A stretch of DNA of 64,000 nucleotides from Azonexus sp. (GTDB taxonomy: Bacteria; Pseudomonadota; Gammaproteobacteria; Burkholderiales; Rhodocyclaceae): contig JAGOAU010000005.1 of the NCBI GenBank assembly GCA_017983755.1, forward strand, positions 1 to 64,000, read 5' to 3'. Shown piece after piece: positions 54,223 to 62,589 of the stretch (positions within the stretch are counted from its first letter, which is position 1; every line of letters starts with the position of its first letter). The notes under the pieces were generated by a model. It saw nothing but the letters and a program-made list of their open reading frames with translations. It did not search any database and was not told the origin of the DNA. A program made the translations under genes and the position numbers.

Positions 54223-55023
54223 CTACTCGGCGGTGGCCTTGTAACCGAGGCGCTGCGACAGCTTGTCGGCGGCGGCGAGCATGGCCTTGGCCACCGGGCT
54301 GTCCCATTCAACGTTGAATTCGCCAACCGCCCCGAGCGAGGTGATGGCCGCGACCATCCGCCCGGAATGGTCGAACACCGGCGCGCTGAAGCCGTTGATG
54401 CCCGGCGTCAGGCTGCCGGTCGCACGCGAAATGCCATGCTCGCGTATCTCGGTCAGGGTCTTTTCCAGCTGGCGGCGGATGGTGGTGACGGCGGTCTTGG
54501 TGGCTTCCGCGGCTTCGCGCAACTCATCGTCGAGCATCGGCTTGAGAAACGGGGAACGGAAGAAGGCCGCGAAGGCGCGTCCGGTCGCCGACTTGCGCAG
54601 CGAGAGAACCGTGCCGGCGCGCAGGGTGATGGTGATCGGCGCACCGGCATCGACGATGCGCACGATCGTCGCGCCGCGGTTGCCCCAGACGGCCAGCGCC
54701 ACCGTTTCCTGAATCTCCTCGCAGAGATTGTCCAGGATCGGGCCGGCGAGGCGCACCGGGTCGAGGCGCCCGAGGCCCGACAGGCCGAGATCCAGCGCGT
54801 AGCTGCCCAAATCGTATCGCCCGCTGGCGCTGTCCTGCTCGATCAGCCCGATGCGCATGAAGCTGACCATGTAGCGGTGCGCCTTGGCCGCCGGCATGCC
54901 GGCACCCTTGGCGATGTCGCGCAGCATCATCGGGCGATTGGCGGCGGCCAGCACGCGCAAAAGGCGAAACCCCACTTCTATCGACTGAATTCCCTGCCGT
55001 TCGTCGGCGACTTTGGTGACCAT
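54223..55023 (-). CDS. IclR-family transcriptional regulator
   Basis: 266 residues. A winged helix-turn-helix at about 12-75 (GFRLLRVLAAANRPMMLRDIAKGAGMPAAKAHRYM) precedes the IclR effector-binding domain (TVALAVWGNRGATIVR; GRAFAAFF; GFSAPVFDHSGRMVAAIT). The ATG at 55023 gives a normal N-terminus. It is divergent from the ParA-like gene, with 100 bp between. The effector is not predictable; no catabolic operon is adjacent. Confidence 0.9.
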   Translation of the reverse strand: MVTKVADERQGIQSIEVGFRLLRVLAAANRPMMLRDIAKGAGMPAAKAHRYMVSFMRIGLIEQDSASGRYDLGSYALDLGLSGLGRLDPVRLAGPILDNLCEEIQETVALAVWGNRGATIVRIVDAGAPITITLRAGTVLSLRKSATGRAFAAFFRSPFLKPMLDDELREAAEATKTAVTTIRRQLEKTLTEIREHGISRATGSLTPGINGFSAPVFDHSGRMVAAITSLGAVGEFNVEWDSPVAKAMLAAADKLSQRLGYKATAE

Positions 55024-55123
55024 GAAATGCTCGCGCGTTAAAAAGCCTGATTTTATGTGTATATCCCGGTCCTGCAACGACGAATATAATCTCGGCACCA
55101 AGAAAACGAGGGGACATACAACT

Positions 55124-55741
55124 ATGCGCGCAGTGCTGGTGGCAAATCCGAAGGGCGGGGCGGGAAAGACGACCTTGTCGACCAATCTTGCCGGATATTT
55201 CGCGAATCAGGGGAAACAGGTCACGCTCTGCGATCTCGACCGCCAGCAATCCTCACTGCGCTGGATGGCGTTCCGCGACCCCGAAATGGCACCGGTCACC
55301 GGCTACTTCGCCGGCAACCAGATCGTCCTGAGCCTGCCGCAGGAAGCCGACTGGGCGGTGCTCGATGCGCCGGCCGGGCTGCAGGGCTACAAGCTCTCGG
55401 ACTACCTGCGCACCGTCGACAAGGTGCTGGTGCCGCTGGTGCCGTCGGTTTTCGACATGGCGGCGACCGAGGACTTCCTCAATTCGATTCGCAACGAGAT
55501 GCGCGGCCGGCGCGGGAGCTTGGGCATCGTCGCCATGCGCGTGGACCCGCGAACCAAGGCCGCCGGGATGCTTGAGGAATACCTGAAGCACTTCGACATC
55601 CCCATCGTCGCCTACCTGCGCACCACGCAGAACTACGTCAATGTCGCCGCCGCCGGCCTCACCATCTTCGATCCGCCACGTGCCCGGCACAAGCGCGACA
55701 TCGAGCAGTGGGAAGGCATGCTGGAGTGGCTGGCCAGTTAA
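55124..55741 (+). CDS. ParA/MinD-type ATPase
   Basis: 205 residues with the deviant Walker A NPKGGAGKTTLSTNLA at the N-terminus, a CDLDRQQSS switch region, and Walker B-like VLDAPAGL. It is chromosomal-type but has no parB beside it, so it may position another cargo rather than segregate DNA. A TATAAT lies at 55085-55090, 34 bp before the ATG, with no clear -35 element. Confidence 0.88.
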   Translation: MRAVLVANPKGGAGKTTLSTNLAGYFANQGKQVTLCDLDRQQSSLRWMAFRDPEMAPVTGYFAGNQIVLSLPQEADWAVLDAPAGLQGYKLSDYLRTVDKVLVPLVPSVFDMAATEDFLNSIRNEMRGRRGSLGIVAMRVDPRTKAAGMLEEYLKHFDIPIVAYLRTTQNYVNVAAAGLTIFDPPRARHKRDIEQWEGMLEWLAS

Positions 55742-55765
55742 TTGACCGCTTTGTCGGAATAAGCG

Positions 55766-55794
55766 TTGACAGGGTAAGGCGGGGCGTGGATAAT
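55766..55794 (+). promoter_or_regulatory. Sigma-70 promoter of tRNA-fMet
   Basis: TTGACA and GATAAT are separated by exactly 17 bp, and the tRNA starts 17 bp after the -10 hexamer. This is a near-consensus stable-RNA promoter. Confidence 0.88.
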
Positions 55795-55810
55795 TCGGCC
55801 CTCTGACGGA

Positions 55811-55887
<77 letters not shown>

Positions 55888-55899
55888 GGAAATGCAACG

Positions 55900-55934
55900 A
55901 AGGATCAACAGCTTAGCGGCGTTGGTCCTTTTTT
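55900..55934 (+). terminator. Intrinsic terminator of tRNA-fMet
   Basis: AAGGATCAAC pairs with GTTGGTCCTT (one G-U pair) around an 11-nt loop, and a T-run follows directly. Confidence 0.8.
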
Positions 55935-56012
55935 GTTTTGGGTCCTGGATTCTGCCGCGACAACTGTCCCGCTGCGCACCGGCGGCGATGTCGCAAATGA
56001 CCGGAGTCGCCC

Positions 56013-56028
56013 TGTCGCAAACGCGACA
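56013..56028. promoter_or_regulatory. NifA upstream activator site
   Basis: TGT-N10-ACA (TGTCGCAAACGCGACA), itself a perfect inverted repeat in its outer bases. It is centred about 85 bp before the inferred start of the SIR2-like operon, the usual NifA distance. Confidence 0.7.
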
Positions 56029-56078
56029 ATGACCGAATGCTCAGGCGCGAAAGCCTTGCCGGCGGGCGCTTTGATGGC

Positions 56079-56094
56079 GGGCGTGGAATTTGCT
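56079..56094 (+). promoter_or_regulatory. Sigma-54 promoter of the SIR2-like operon
   Basis: GGGCGTG-N4-TTGCT matches TGGCACG-N4-TTGC except at three bases, with the GG and GC exactly ten bases apart. Transcription would start near 56105, 25 bp before the first ATG. Confidence 0.65.
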
Positions 56095-56129
56095 GTGAAG
56101 GGGGCTGACCCCATTTCAGAGCAAACGAC

Positions 56130-56966
56130 ATGACTCCAGAACTGCGCGAAAAACTGCTGGCCGGCCTCAAGGACGGCAGCATCGTTCCCTATCTCGGTCC
56201 CGGCGTGCTGGCCGACGTGAAGAATGCCGCCACCGGCGCGCCGATTCCCGCCGACAGCGATTCGCTGATCTACGCCATGAACGACGGCAAGCCGATGGCG
56301 CCCAAGCTGATGTACGAATTCCCGCGCGCGGCGATGAACGTCGAACTGAAGCGCGGGCGGACAACGGTGACCAAGTTCCTGACCCGCGTCTACGGCGATA
56401 CCCAGTGGACCCGTGGCGCCCTGCACGACTGGCTCAAGGGCATTTCGCCGCACTACGTCATCGACATCAATCGTGATACTCAGTTGCAGGACTCCTACGC
56501 CGACATCCCGCACAACCTGATCGTCGGCATCGCCCGCATCGGCGGCACCGATTTCCGCTACAAGATCTATTTCTGGGATGGCCAGGCCTACCGGAAGAGC
56601 GAAGTGATCAACCCTGCCCTTCCCATTCTGTTCAAGCCGATGGGCACACCCCGGCCGGAAGCCGTCTATATCGCCTCCGACGCTGATTACGTCGATTTCA
56701 TCACGGAGTTGATGGGCGGCTTCTCGATTCCGCCCGAGGTCAAGGAACTGCGCAAGGGGAAGCAGTACCTCCTGATGGGCATGCGGCTCAATCGCGATAC
56801 CGAACGCATGGTCATGGCCGACATGATCTATGCCGCGGCCGAACCGGCCGGCTGGGTGTTCATCGCCGAGCCGACCGAAAAGGAAAAGCGTTTCTGCAGG
56901 AAGGTCGGTCTGGAAATCATCCAGGCCGACGTTTTTGAATTCATCGGCGCCGCGGTGACGGCCTGA
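56130..56966 (+). CDS. SIR2-like protein of the nif region
   Basis: 278 residues, soluble. The N-terminus LKDGSIVPYLGPGVLADV resembles the nucleotide-binding start of SIR2-like domains, and the central PHYVIDINRDTQLQDSYADIP and C-terminal fold fit that family; I do not see the zinc-binding Cys of classical sirtuins. It leads an operon with a NifA-type site and sigma-54 promoter, so it is expressed under nitrogen fixation. SIR2-like domains in other settings hydrolyse or bind NAD; whether this one does is unknown. Confidence 0.78.
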   Translation: MTPELREKLLAGLKDGSIVPYLGPGVLADVKNAATGAPIPADSDSLIYAMNDGKPMAPKLMYEFPRAAMNVELKRGRTTVTKFLTRVYGDTQWTRGALHDWLKGISPHYVIDINRDTQLQDSYADIPHNLIVGIARIGGTDFRYKIYFWDGQAYRKSEVINPALPILFKPMGTPRPEAVYIASDADYVDFITELMGGFSIPPEVKELRKGKQYLLMGMRLNRDTERMVMADMIYAAAEPAGWVFIAEPTEKEKRFCRKVGLEIIQADVFEFIGAAVTA

Positions 56967-56993
56967 ATCATTTCATAAACAGGGAGAAGTACC

Positions 56994-57551
56994 ATGCTGC
57001 TGGATCGTTACGAACCGTTGTTTTTCAACTCCAATTTCCGCGAAGCCGCCAGCGACGCGGGCTGGCAAGCCTATCGGGGCGAACTGGTCGTGATCGAGGG
57101 CGAAGTGGCCGATGACCAGGGGCGCCGCAAACCGCCGGTCGCGCTGTTCAAGCAGGCTGCGGTGCTGGCGCAGGGCGACGAACTGAAATTGATCTCCGGC
57201 TCGCTGGAAGAGCTACAGCATTGGCCGGCCCTGATGGAAAAGTTCGGCGGGGATATTAACCCGGGTACCGTTGCGGTGATGTTCACCGTCAATATTCCCA
57301 AGCCCTTCGTCTCGCTCGTCAATGGTGCCACCGTGGCCTTCATCCCGCTGACCGAAGGCTTGTGCTGGAATGAACTGATCGATCTGGCGGCACTCGAAAA
57401 GGGCGATTTCAAGGGGCAGAGCGCGGCCGACAAGGTGGTCACCGTTTTCAATGCGTTCAAGGGGTACAAGTACAAATATCCGGAAATGAGCGTCGAAGAC
57501 GCCCTGAAGACGACCAACAACGCCAAGCGCGAAACTCACGGGGCGGTCTGA
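56994..57551 (+). CDS. Unknown protein in the NifA-type operon
   Basis: 185 residues, soluble, no signal peptide. GGGAGAA precedes the ATG. I see no known motif: the middle is beta-rich (VMFTVNIPKPFVSLVNGATVAFIPL) and there is a single Cys (GLCWNEL). It lies between the SIR2-like gene (27 bp gap) and the haemerythrin gene (one-base overlap), so the three are probably produced together. Its partner may be the SIR2-like protein. Confidence 0.75.
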   Translation: MLLDRYEPLFFNSNFREAASDAGWQAYRGELVVIEGEVADDQGRRKPPVALFKQAAVLAQGDELKLISGSLEELQHWPALMEKFGGDINPGTVAVMFTVNIPKPFVSLVNGATVAFIPLTEGLCWNELIDLAALEKGDFKGQSAADKVVTVFNAFKGYKYKYPEMSVEDALKTTNNAKRETHGAV

Positions 57552-57928
57552 TGGCCTGGGACGAGTCCCGGCATGCCTTGGGGGTGGCGGACATGGACGC
57601 CACTCATCGGGAATTCGTCGAGCTTGCGTATGCCCTGATCGTCGCATCAGACGAGGACTTTCCGGCGCTTTTCGCGCGCCTGCACGAACATACCCGGGCG
57701 CACTTCGAGCATGAGGGCAGGCTGATGAAAAGCTGCCGCTTCCCGGCCATCGGCGAGCACAACAGTGAGCACCTGCGGGTACTGGGCGAACTGGCCCACT
57801 TCGCGCGTGGTGTCGCCGCCGGCCGGCTCGGCATGGCGAGGAACTACGTCAGGAACCTGCCGGGCTGGTTCGACACCCATCTGGCGACGATGGATGCCGC
57901 GCTGGCCGGGTGCCTGAAGCGCGCTTGA
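57551..57928 (+). CDS. Bacteriohaemerythrin
   Basis: 125 residues, a four-helix diiron O2-binding protein. The ligand set is complete: His19, His51 and Glu55 (HFEHE), His70 and His74 (HNSEH), and the C-terminal His-x4-Asp in FDTHLATMD. In a nif-expressed operon it could buffer or deliver oxygen near nitrogenase, as proposed for haemerythrins of methanotrophs and other aerobes; that use is inference. It overlaps the upstream stop by one base. Confidence 0.92.
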   Translation: MAWDESRHALGVADMDATHREFVELAYALIVASDEDFPALFARLHEHTRAHFEHEGRLMKSCRFPAIGEHNSEHLRVLGELAHFARGVAAGRLGMARNYVRNLPGWFDTHLATMDAALAGCLKRA

Positions 57929-57931
57929 GCG

Positions 57932-58315
57932 ATGGCGCAGGCCGGACCGCCCAGGTTTTTCGTTTGTGCCGCTGCGGCACTGGCGGACGGCCAGCATCGC
58001 AAGCTCAAACTGCTGTTCGAGGGGCGCGAGGACGAGTGCCTGATCCTGCGCTTCGAGGGCCGGGTCTACGCCTACATCAACCGCTGCGTTCATATGCCGC
58101 GCCGCCTCGACTGCGAGTTGAACCGGGTTTTCGACGCGACCGGCCGTTATCTACGCTGCTCGATGCACGGCATCGTCTATACGCCGCAGACGGGCGCCTC
58201 TGTCAGCACCATGGGCGAAGGCGACCGGCTGCGCGCGGTCGAGTCCTATGAGGAAAACGGCGAAGTCGGCATTGCCGACTTCCGGGTGACGGCCGTTGAG
58301 GTGGAACCAGCCTAG
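57932..58315 (+). CDS. Rieske [2Fe-2S] protein
   Basis: 127 residues, a stand-alone Rieske ferredoxin domain. Cluster ligands are in CVHMPRR (Cys-x-His) and CSMHGIVYTP (Cys-x2-His). No signal peptide, so cytoplasmic. It follows the haemerythrin gene by three bases and may supply electrons to it or to nif functions. Its stop shares the bases CTAG with the stop of convergent draG. Confidence 0.9.
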   Translation: MAQAGPPRFFVCAAAALADGQHRKLKLLFEGREDECLILRFEGRVYAYINRCVHMPRRLDCELNRVFDATGRYLRCSMHGIVYTPQTGASVSTMGEGDRLRAVESYEENGEVGIADFRVTAVEVEPA

Positions 58316-59265
58316 CCCCTGGCCAACTGCAGCAGGGCTTCGGCCTGGCGCTCGCAGACTTGGCGCGTCGGCGGGTCAAGGGCGCGCAGCCAGCGCCGGG
58401 GAATGGCCTCGCCGCCGTAGCGGGCGCCGGCCAGCATGCCGGCGATGGCGCCGGTGGTGTCGGCATCGCCGCCGCGGTTGACGACGTCGACCAGGCAGTC
58501 CTCGAAGGAAGCAGTGGCGAAGAAAGCCTGGAACACCGCCTGCATGGTTTCGACGACATAGCCGCTCGGGTTGTCGCGGCGCTTGCGGTCGTAGGTGAAC
58601 GCCGGGTGGCAGCGCACCAGTTCGCCGGCCCGCTCGCGTTCCACCGTTGCTGCATCGCGGCCGGCGAGAAAGTCATGAACCATGAACACCAGGGTTTCGC
58701 AGGCGGCGTCGGAAAGTTCGTTGTGATGCGTGACGTGGGCCTGGGCGCGGCTGGCAAAAATGGCCATTTCCGGCGGTCGACCGTAACAGGCCAGGGCCAC
58801 CGGCAAAATGCGCATGGCGGCGCCGTTGCCGGCGTCGTGTTCGGAGGCAGGGGCTTCCGGATTGCCGGTCTTGCGGAACTGGATCAGGTTGCGCCGGACG
58901 GTGTTGCCGATGTCGACCGGCTTGGCGCGCATCCAGGCGTCGAAGGCGGCCGCCGCGGCGCTGGCCTCGACGCCGCCGCAGGCGAGGATGGATGCGCCGA
59001 GGGCCAGCGACATCGTCGTGTCGTCGGTGACCTGCCCGGCCTTCAGGCGCAGCCAGCCGCCGCCGGTGATGTCGCGGTGCACGCCGTGCTGGTGGCGGAT
59101 TTCCTTGGGCGTCTGGAACTCGACGGTGGCGCCGAGCGCATCGCCGATGGCGAGTCCGAGATAGGCGGCGATGCCGCGGCCGACGTGCGGCGTCTCCCAG
59201 GGGGGCGGCGTCACCCGCCGGCGGACCGGGGCGTTGCGGGCGATCAGTTCTCCGGTCCAAAACAT
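58312..59265 (-). CDS. draG: ADP-ribosyl-(dinitrogen reductase) hydrolase DraG
   Basis: DraG removes ADP-ribose from nitrogenase iron protein and restores activity. 317 residues. The dimanganese site residues lie in GLAIGDALGATVEFQTP, QVTDDTTMSLALG and NRGGDADTTGAIAGM. The ATG at 59265 has AAGGA at about nine bases and overlaps nifQ by 22 bp. draT, the usual partner, is not in the window, so regulation would need a draT elsewhere. Confidence 0.93.
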   Translation of the reverse strand: MFWTGELIARNAPVRRRVTPPPWETPHVGRGIAAYLGLAIGDALGATVEFQTPKEIRHQHGVHRDITGGGWLRLKAGQVTDDTTMSLALGASILACGGVEASAAAAAFDAWMRAKPVDIGNTVRRNLIQFRKTGNPEAPASEHDAGNGAAMRILPVALACYGRPPEMAIFASRAQAHVTHHNELSDAACETLVFMVHDFLAGRDAATVERERAGELVRCHPAFTYDRKRRDNPSGYVVETMQAVFQAFFATASFEDCLVDVVNRGGDADTTGAIAGMLAGARYGGEAIPRRWLRALDPPTRQVCERQAEALLQLARG

Positions 59266-59816
59266 TTCGCGTAATCCTTGCATTCGCCGCAGGAGGGGGC
59301 AGGGCAGACGTAGATGCCTTCGCGCGAGCAGAACTGGCGGTAGAGGAATTTCTTCCACTTCATGTCGCCGGTGTTGGCCCGGGCGAGTTCGGGGAAGTTT
59401 ACCCACATCAGCCGGCTCAGTTCGTCACGATTGGCCAGACCGAGATCCTGCCACAGATGGTCGCGGCCGGCACAGGCGGTGGCGACGATGTCGGCGATCC
59501 ACAGTTCGGAATCGCGCTCGCCGGCGCGGTGATCGAGCAGCAGCTTCCGCAGGTCTTCCCATTCCGGGATCGCCTCGCCCTGCTCGTCCTGCGCAGTGTT
59601 TGCGAAGAACGGAAAGTAGTCGGCGAGAAGTTCCTCGTAGGCGGCCTTGCCGAGGCCGAGGTGGGACGGCAGGCAACTGCTGGCGGCCGCCTGGCCGGCG
59701 ATCATGCTGGCCAGCAGCGAACGGTTCGGGTCGCCGGCGAAGCCTGCCGCCGCCGGCGTCGCCAGCAGTTCGGCGAGCACCAGTGTGCGACAGGGCAGGC
59801 GATCCGGACCGTTCAT
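59244..59816 (-). CDS. nifQ: Molybdenum-handling protein NifQ
   Basis: NifQ delivers molybdenum as a Mo-Fe-S unit for FeMo-cofactor assembly. 190 residues with the C-terminal cysteine motif CPAPSCGECKDYAKC and the preceding family sequence NTGDMKWKKFLYRQFC. The cytoplasmic protein ends 22 bp into draG. A ferredoxin gene lies ten bp upstream in the same operon. Confidence 0.94.
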   Translation of the reverse strand: MNGPDRLPCRTLVLAELLATPAAAGFAGDPNRSLLASMIAGQAAASSCLPSHLGLGKAAYEELLADYFPFFANTAQDEQGEAIPEWEDLRKLLLDHRAGERDSELWIADIVATACAGRDHLWQDLGLANRDELSRLMWVNFPELARANTGDMKWKKFLYRQFCSREGIYVCPAPSCGECKDYAKCFGPEN

Positions 59817-59826
59817 GGCCCGCTCG

Positions 59827-60189
59827 CTACTTGCTCGGGTACTCGACGAGGATGTCCTCGTCGCGGACGATCATCTGGCAGGCGAGGCGCCACTGGGTCG
59901 GCGGAATGTCGTCGACGTACATCTGCTCGATCTGCGCCTTGGTGATGTGGCCGAGTTCGGTCAGTGCGGCGACTTCGCGGACGTTGAGCGGGCCGCCCAT
60001 GGGCCGGCGCTTGCCGTCGACCGACGAGACCTTGACCAGACAGGTGCCGCAGTTGCCTTCCTGGCAGCCGAAGTCGATCGGGATATGGTGTTCCTTGGCC
60101 AGCGCGAGGATGGTCTGGGTGTGGCTGCCGGCGACGGCATAGACCGTCTTGTCCTTGTGCATGGGGCTGCTGAATGTGATGAGGGCCAT
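59827..60189 (-). CDS. [2Fe-2S] ferredoxin (nif cluster), longer form
   Basis: 120 residues, a plant-type ferredoxin fold with ligands in CQEGNCGTC and a final Cys in RLACQM. A roughly 25-residue insertion (TKAQIEQMYVDDIPP region) before the last Cys distinguishes it from the neighbour. It is likely an electron donor to nitrogenase or to cofactor assembly. The ATG at 60189 lies 88 bp after the next ferredoxin gene. Confidence 0.9.
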   Translation of the reverse strand: MALITFSSPMHKDKTVYAVAGSHTQTILALAKEHHIPIDFGCQEGNCGTCLVKVSSVDGKRRPMGGPLNVREVAALTELGHITKAQIEQMYVDDIPPTQWRLACQMIVRDEDILVEYPSK

Positions 60190-60277
60190 TTTCGGGTTCT
60201 CCAGATGAGCGGGTTGATTTGGATTTCTCTGTTTTTCGGGTTGGGCGATTGCTTTTAATCTTGTTCGGTGGCGGCGC

Positions 60278-60565
60278 TCAGGCCGGCTTGACGACGATCT
60301 CGCCGCCGATGATCTGCGCCTGGCAGGCCAGACGGTGGCCACGCGGTGCCATGTTGTCCTTGAGCACCTGGTCTTCGAGAATGCTCGGCGGGGCGAGGTG
60401 TTCGCCGCCAGAGACGATCTTGGTCAGGCAGGTGCAGCACTCACCTTCGCGGCAGCCGTAGGTGATGCCGGCGCCGACTTTTTCCGAGACCTCGATGAGG
60501 CGGGTGCCGGCCGGCACGGTGACCGAGACGCCGATATCCTGAAAGGTGACTTTGGCTTTTGGCAT
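60278..60565 (-). CDS. [2Fe-2S] ferredoxin (nif cluster), shorter form
   Basis: 95 residues, adrenodoxin/plant-type fold. Ligands are in CREGECCTC and a final Cys in RLACQAQI. An extra Cys sits between the second and third ligands. It is related to but clearly different from the ferredoxin encoded next to it. It lies 17 bp after the flavodiiron gene, in the nifB operon. Confidence 0.9.
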   Translation of the reverse strand: MPKAKVTFQDIGVSVTVPAGTRLIEVSEKVGAGITYGCREGECCTCLTKIVSGGEHLAPPSILEDQVLKDNMAPRGHRLACQAQIIGGEIVVKPA

Positions 60566-60582
60566 TGTTTTCCCCCTGGTTG

Positions 60583-61854
60583 TTAGACGAGTGCTGCCAT
60601 GTCGATTTCGCGGTGTTCAACCCGGCCGGTCAGGTGACGGGCCAGTTGTTCGCCGAGATCGCGGCAGGCTTCGAGTTCGCCGGCATCCGGCACCAGCTTG
60701 ATACGCAGTCCTTCGACCGGGACCCGCATCTTGAGACCGCGCAGGCGGTCCTCGATCAGGCGCACGGCCTCGCCGCTCCAGCCATACGAGCCGAAAGCGG
60801 CACCGAGCTTGCCCTTGACGTTGACCGTGGTGAGCGAGGACAGCACGTCCCAGATCGGCTTGACGGCGTCGGCATTGATGGTCGGGCTGCCGAAGGCGAG
60901 GCCATCGGCTTCTTCGATGAGGTCGGTGAAGATGCCCGACTCGCCGCCTTCAAGGTCGTACAGCGAGACGCGCACGCCGCCAATGGCTTCGGCGCCGGCG
61001 GCAAGCGATTCGGCCATGCGCCGGGTGTTGCCGTAGGCCGAGATGTAGAAGACGACCAGCGTCTTTTCGCTGCGCGCCTCGTTAAACAGGCGCGGCGTGG
61101 CCAGTTCGCGATAACGATGCACGTAGTCGCGCGGCGCGTGGCGCAGGATGGGGCCGTGCGCCGGGGCGATCAGGTTGATATCCAGCGGCTCGATCAGCGC
61201 GATGGCATCGAGCACATACTCGCGGAACGGCCGCATGATGTGCGCGTAGTAATACTCGAACGAGAAGCGGAAATCGCCGACCGTGTCGTTAAACAGTCGG
61301 TTGTCGCAGAAATGGCAGCCGAAGATGTCGCCGGTGAACAGCAGACCGTCCTCGACCAGATAGGTGCATTGCGTGTCCGGCCAGTGCAGGTAGGGCGTGT
61401 GCAGGAAGCGAAGAGTCCGGCCGCCGAGATCGACCTCGTCGTCGGTGGTCACCGGAATGTACTCGGGGGGCTTTTCGCCGGTCGGCTTGAGCAACGCCTT
61501 GAGCATCATCTGGGCGCGGCTCGACAGATAGACCCTGGCCTGCGGGGCGCGCTTGAGCAGTTCGGGCAGGGCGCCGCTGTGGTCCGGCTCGAGGTGGTTG
61601 AGGACGATGGTGGTGATTTCGTCGTAGGGGGCGACCATTTCAAGTCGACGGAAAAAATCGTCGGCGAAGTTTTCCTTCACCGTGTCGATGATCGCCACGC
61701 CGTTCGCGCCGCGCACCACATACGAGTTGTAGCTGGTGCCGTTGGCAGTTTTCAGGATGATGTCGAAATTCCGCAGATGCGGGTCGAGGGCGCCCACCCA
61801 GTGGACGCCCGGCGCAATTTCTACGGCACTGTCAGTGATGGCCGCAGCGACCAT
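60583..61854 (-). CDS. Flavodiiron protein (FprA-type) of the nif cluster
   Basis: 423 residues. The metallo-beta-lactamase domain has diiron ligands in HLEPDHSG, with further His in FTGDIFGCH and APAHGP, and the C-terminal flavodoxin domain has YISAYGNTRRMAESL and SPTINADAVKPIWD. Flavodiiron proteins reduce O2 to water or NO to N2O. Next to nif genes an oxygen-scavenging or nitrogenase electron role is inferred. I start at 61854; an ATG at 61875 is also in frame. Confidence 0.9.
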   Translation of the reverse strand: MVAAAITDSAVEIAPGVHWVGALDPHLRNFDIILKTANGTSYNSYVVRGANGVAIIDTVKENFADDFFRRLEMVAPYDEITTIVLNHLEPDHSGALPELLKRAPQARVYLSSRAQMMLKALLKPTGEKPPEYIPVTTDDEVDLGGRTLRFLHTPYLHWPDTQCTYLVEDGLLFTGDIFGCHFCDNRLFNDTVGDFRFSFEYYYAHIMRPFREYVLDAIALIEPLDINLIAPAHGPILRHAPRDYVHRYRELATPRLFNEARSEKTLVVFYISAYGNTRRMAESLAAGAEAIGGVRVSLYDLEGGESGIFTDLIEEADGLAFGSPTINADAVKPIWDVLSSLTTVNVKGKLGAAFGSYGWSGEAVRLIEDRLRGLKMRVPVEGLRIKLVPDAGELEACRDLGEQLARHLTGRVEHREIDMAALV

Positions 61855-62311
61855 GGCTGCTTTCCTCTTCCTCATGATCGTGGGCGTGGCTGCCGCAGCT
61901 GCCGTGCCCGGCCGGGCCATGCACGCAGGCCTCGATGTCGCCTTCCGGCAGCTCGACGTTTTTCAGCCCGATCCAGGCGTCGACCGTAGCGATGTCGAAT
62001 CCGACCTGGCGCTCGTCGCCGACTTCCATCAGCGGCCGGCGAATCAGCAGCGGATTGGCGAGCAGCAACTGCAGGGCGTGCTCGAAGCCGATATTCTCCG
62101 GCACGATCTCGCCCGACTTGACGGCCGGCGCGCTCGGGTTGAACCACTGGCCGATCGGCAGCTTGCCGAGAAATGCAAGCAGCCGGTCGGCCGTCCATGC
62201 CTCGGTCTTGAGACTTTTGGCCTGGACGGTATGGCCGGCGGCGGCGAGCAGGGTCTTCTGGCGCAGATTGCCCTTGCAGCCGGGTTTTTCGTAGAAGGTG
62301 ACGACGGCCAC
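61832..62311 (-). CDS. nifO: NifO, ArsC-like nitrogenase-associated protein
   Basis: 159 residues. An ArsC/Spx-like thioredoxin fold begins MAVVTFYEKPGCKGNLRQK, with one Cys where arsenate reductase has its active site, and RRPLMEVGDERQVGFD near 92. The C-terminal 25 residues are His/Glu-rich (HAHDHEEEESSHGRCGHH), a possible metal-binding tail. In Azotobacter nifO influences nitrate effects on nif expression and molybdenum allocation. It overlaps both neighbours or abuts them. Confidence 0.88.
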   Translation of the reverse strand: MAVVTFYEKPGCKGNLRQKTLLAAAGHTVQAKSLKTEAWTADRLLAFLGKLPIGQWFNPSAPAVKSGEIVPENIGFEHALQLLLANPLLIRRPLMEVGDERQVGFDIATVDAWIGLKNVELPEGDIEACVHGPAGHGSCGSHAHDHEEEESSHGRCGHH

Positions 62312-62589
62312 TATGCTGCCTCGCGCCAGAGACCGAATTCCTTCAGCTTCTCGATCGGGATGCCGGTCAGCGAGCCGGGCGGGTTCAGGAACTCGCCCAG
62401 TTCATTGACGATGGCCATTTCGATCGGGCAGATCGCGGCGCATTGGGGCACGCCGTGATCGCCCAGGCATTCGGTGCATTTGCCGTCGTCGATCAGGAAA
62501 TGCGGCGTGTCCTGGTAGATGGCGTCGTTCGGGCAGACATCGACGCAGGCCCAGCAATTGACGCAGGATTGAGTGATTTGCAGGGCCAT
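62311..62589 (-). CDS. fdxN: 2[4Fe-4S] ferredoxin FdxN-type
   Basis: 92 residues with two cluster motifs: CVNCWACVDVCPNDAIY near the N-terminus and CTECLGDHGVPQCAAICP with the widened spacing typical of nif-linked ferredoxins. It lies directly after nifB and supports FeMo-cofactor synthesis by NifB. It abuts nifO (shared base at 62311). Confidence 0.93.
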   Translation of the reverse strand: MALQITQSCVNCWACVDVCPNDAIYQDTPHFLIDDGKCTECLGDHGVPQCAAICPIEMAIVNELGEFLNPPGSLTGIPIEKLKEFGLWREAA

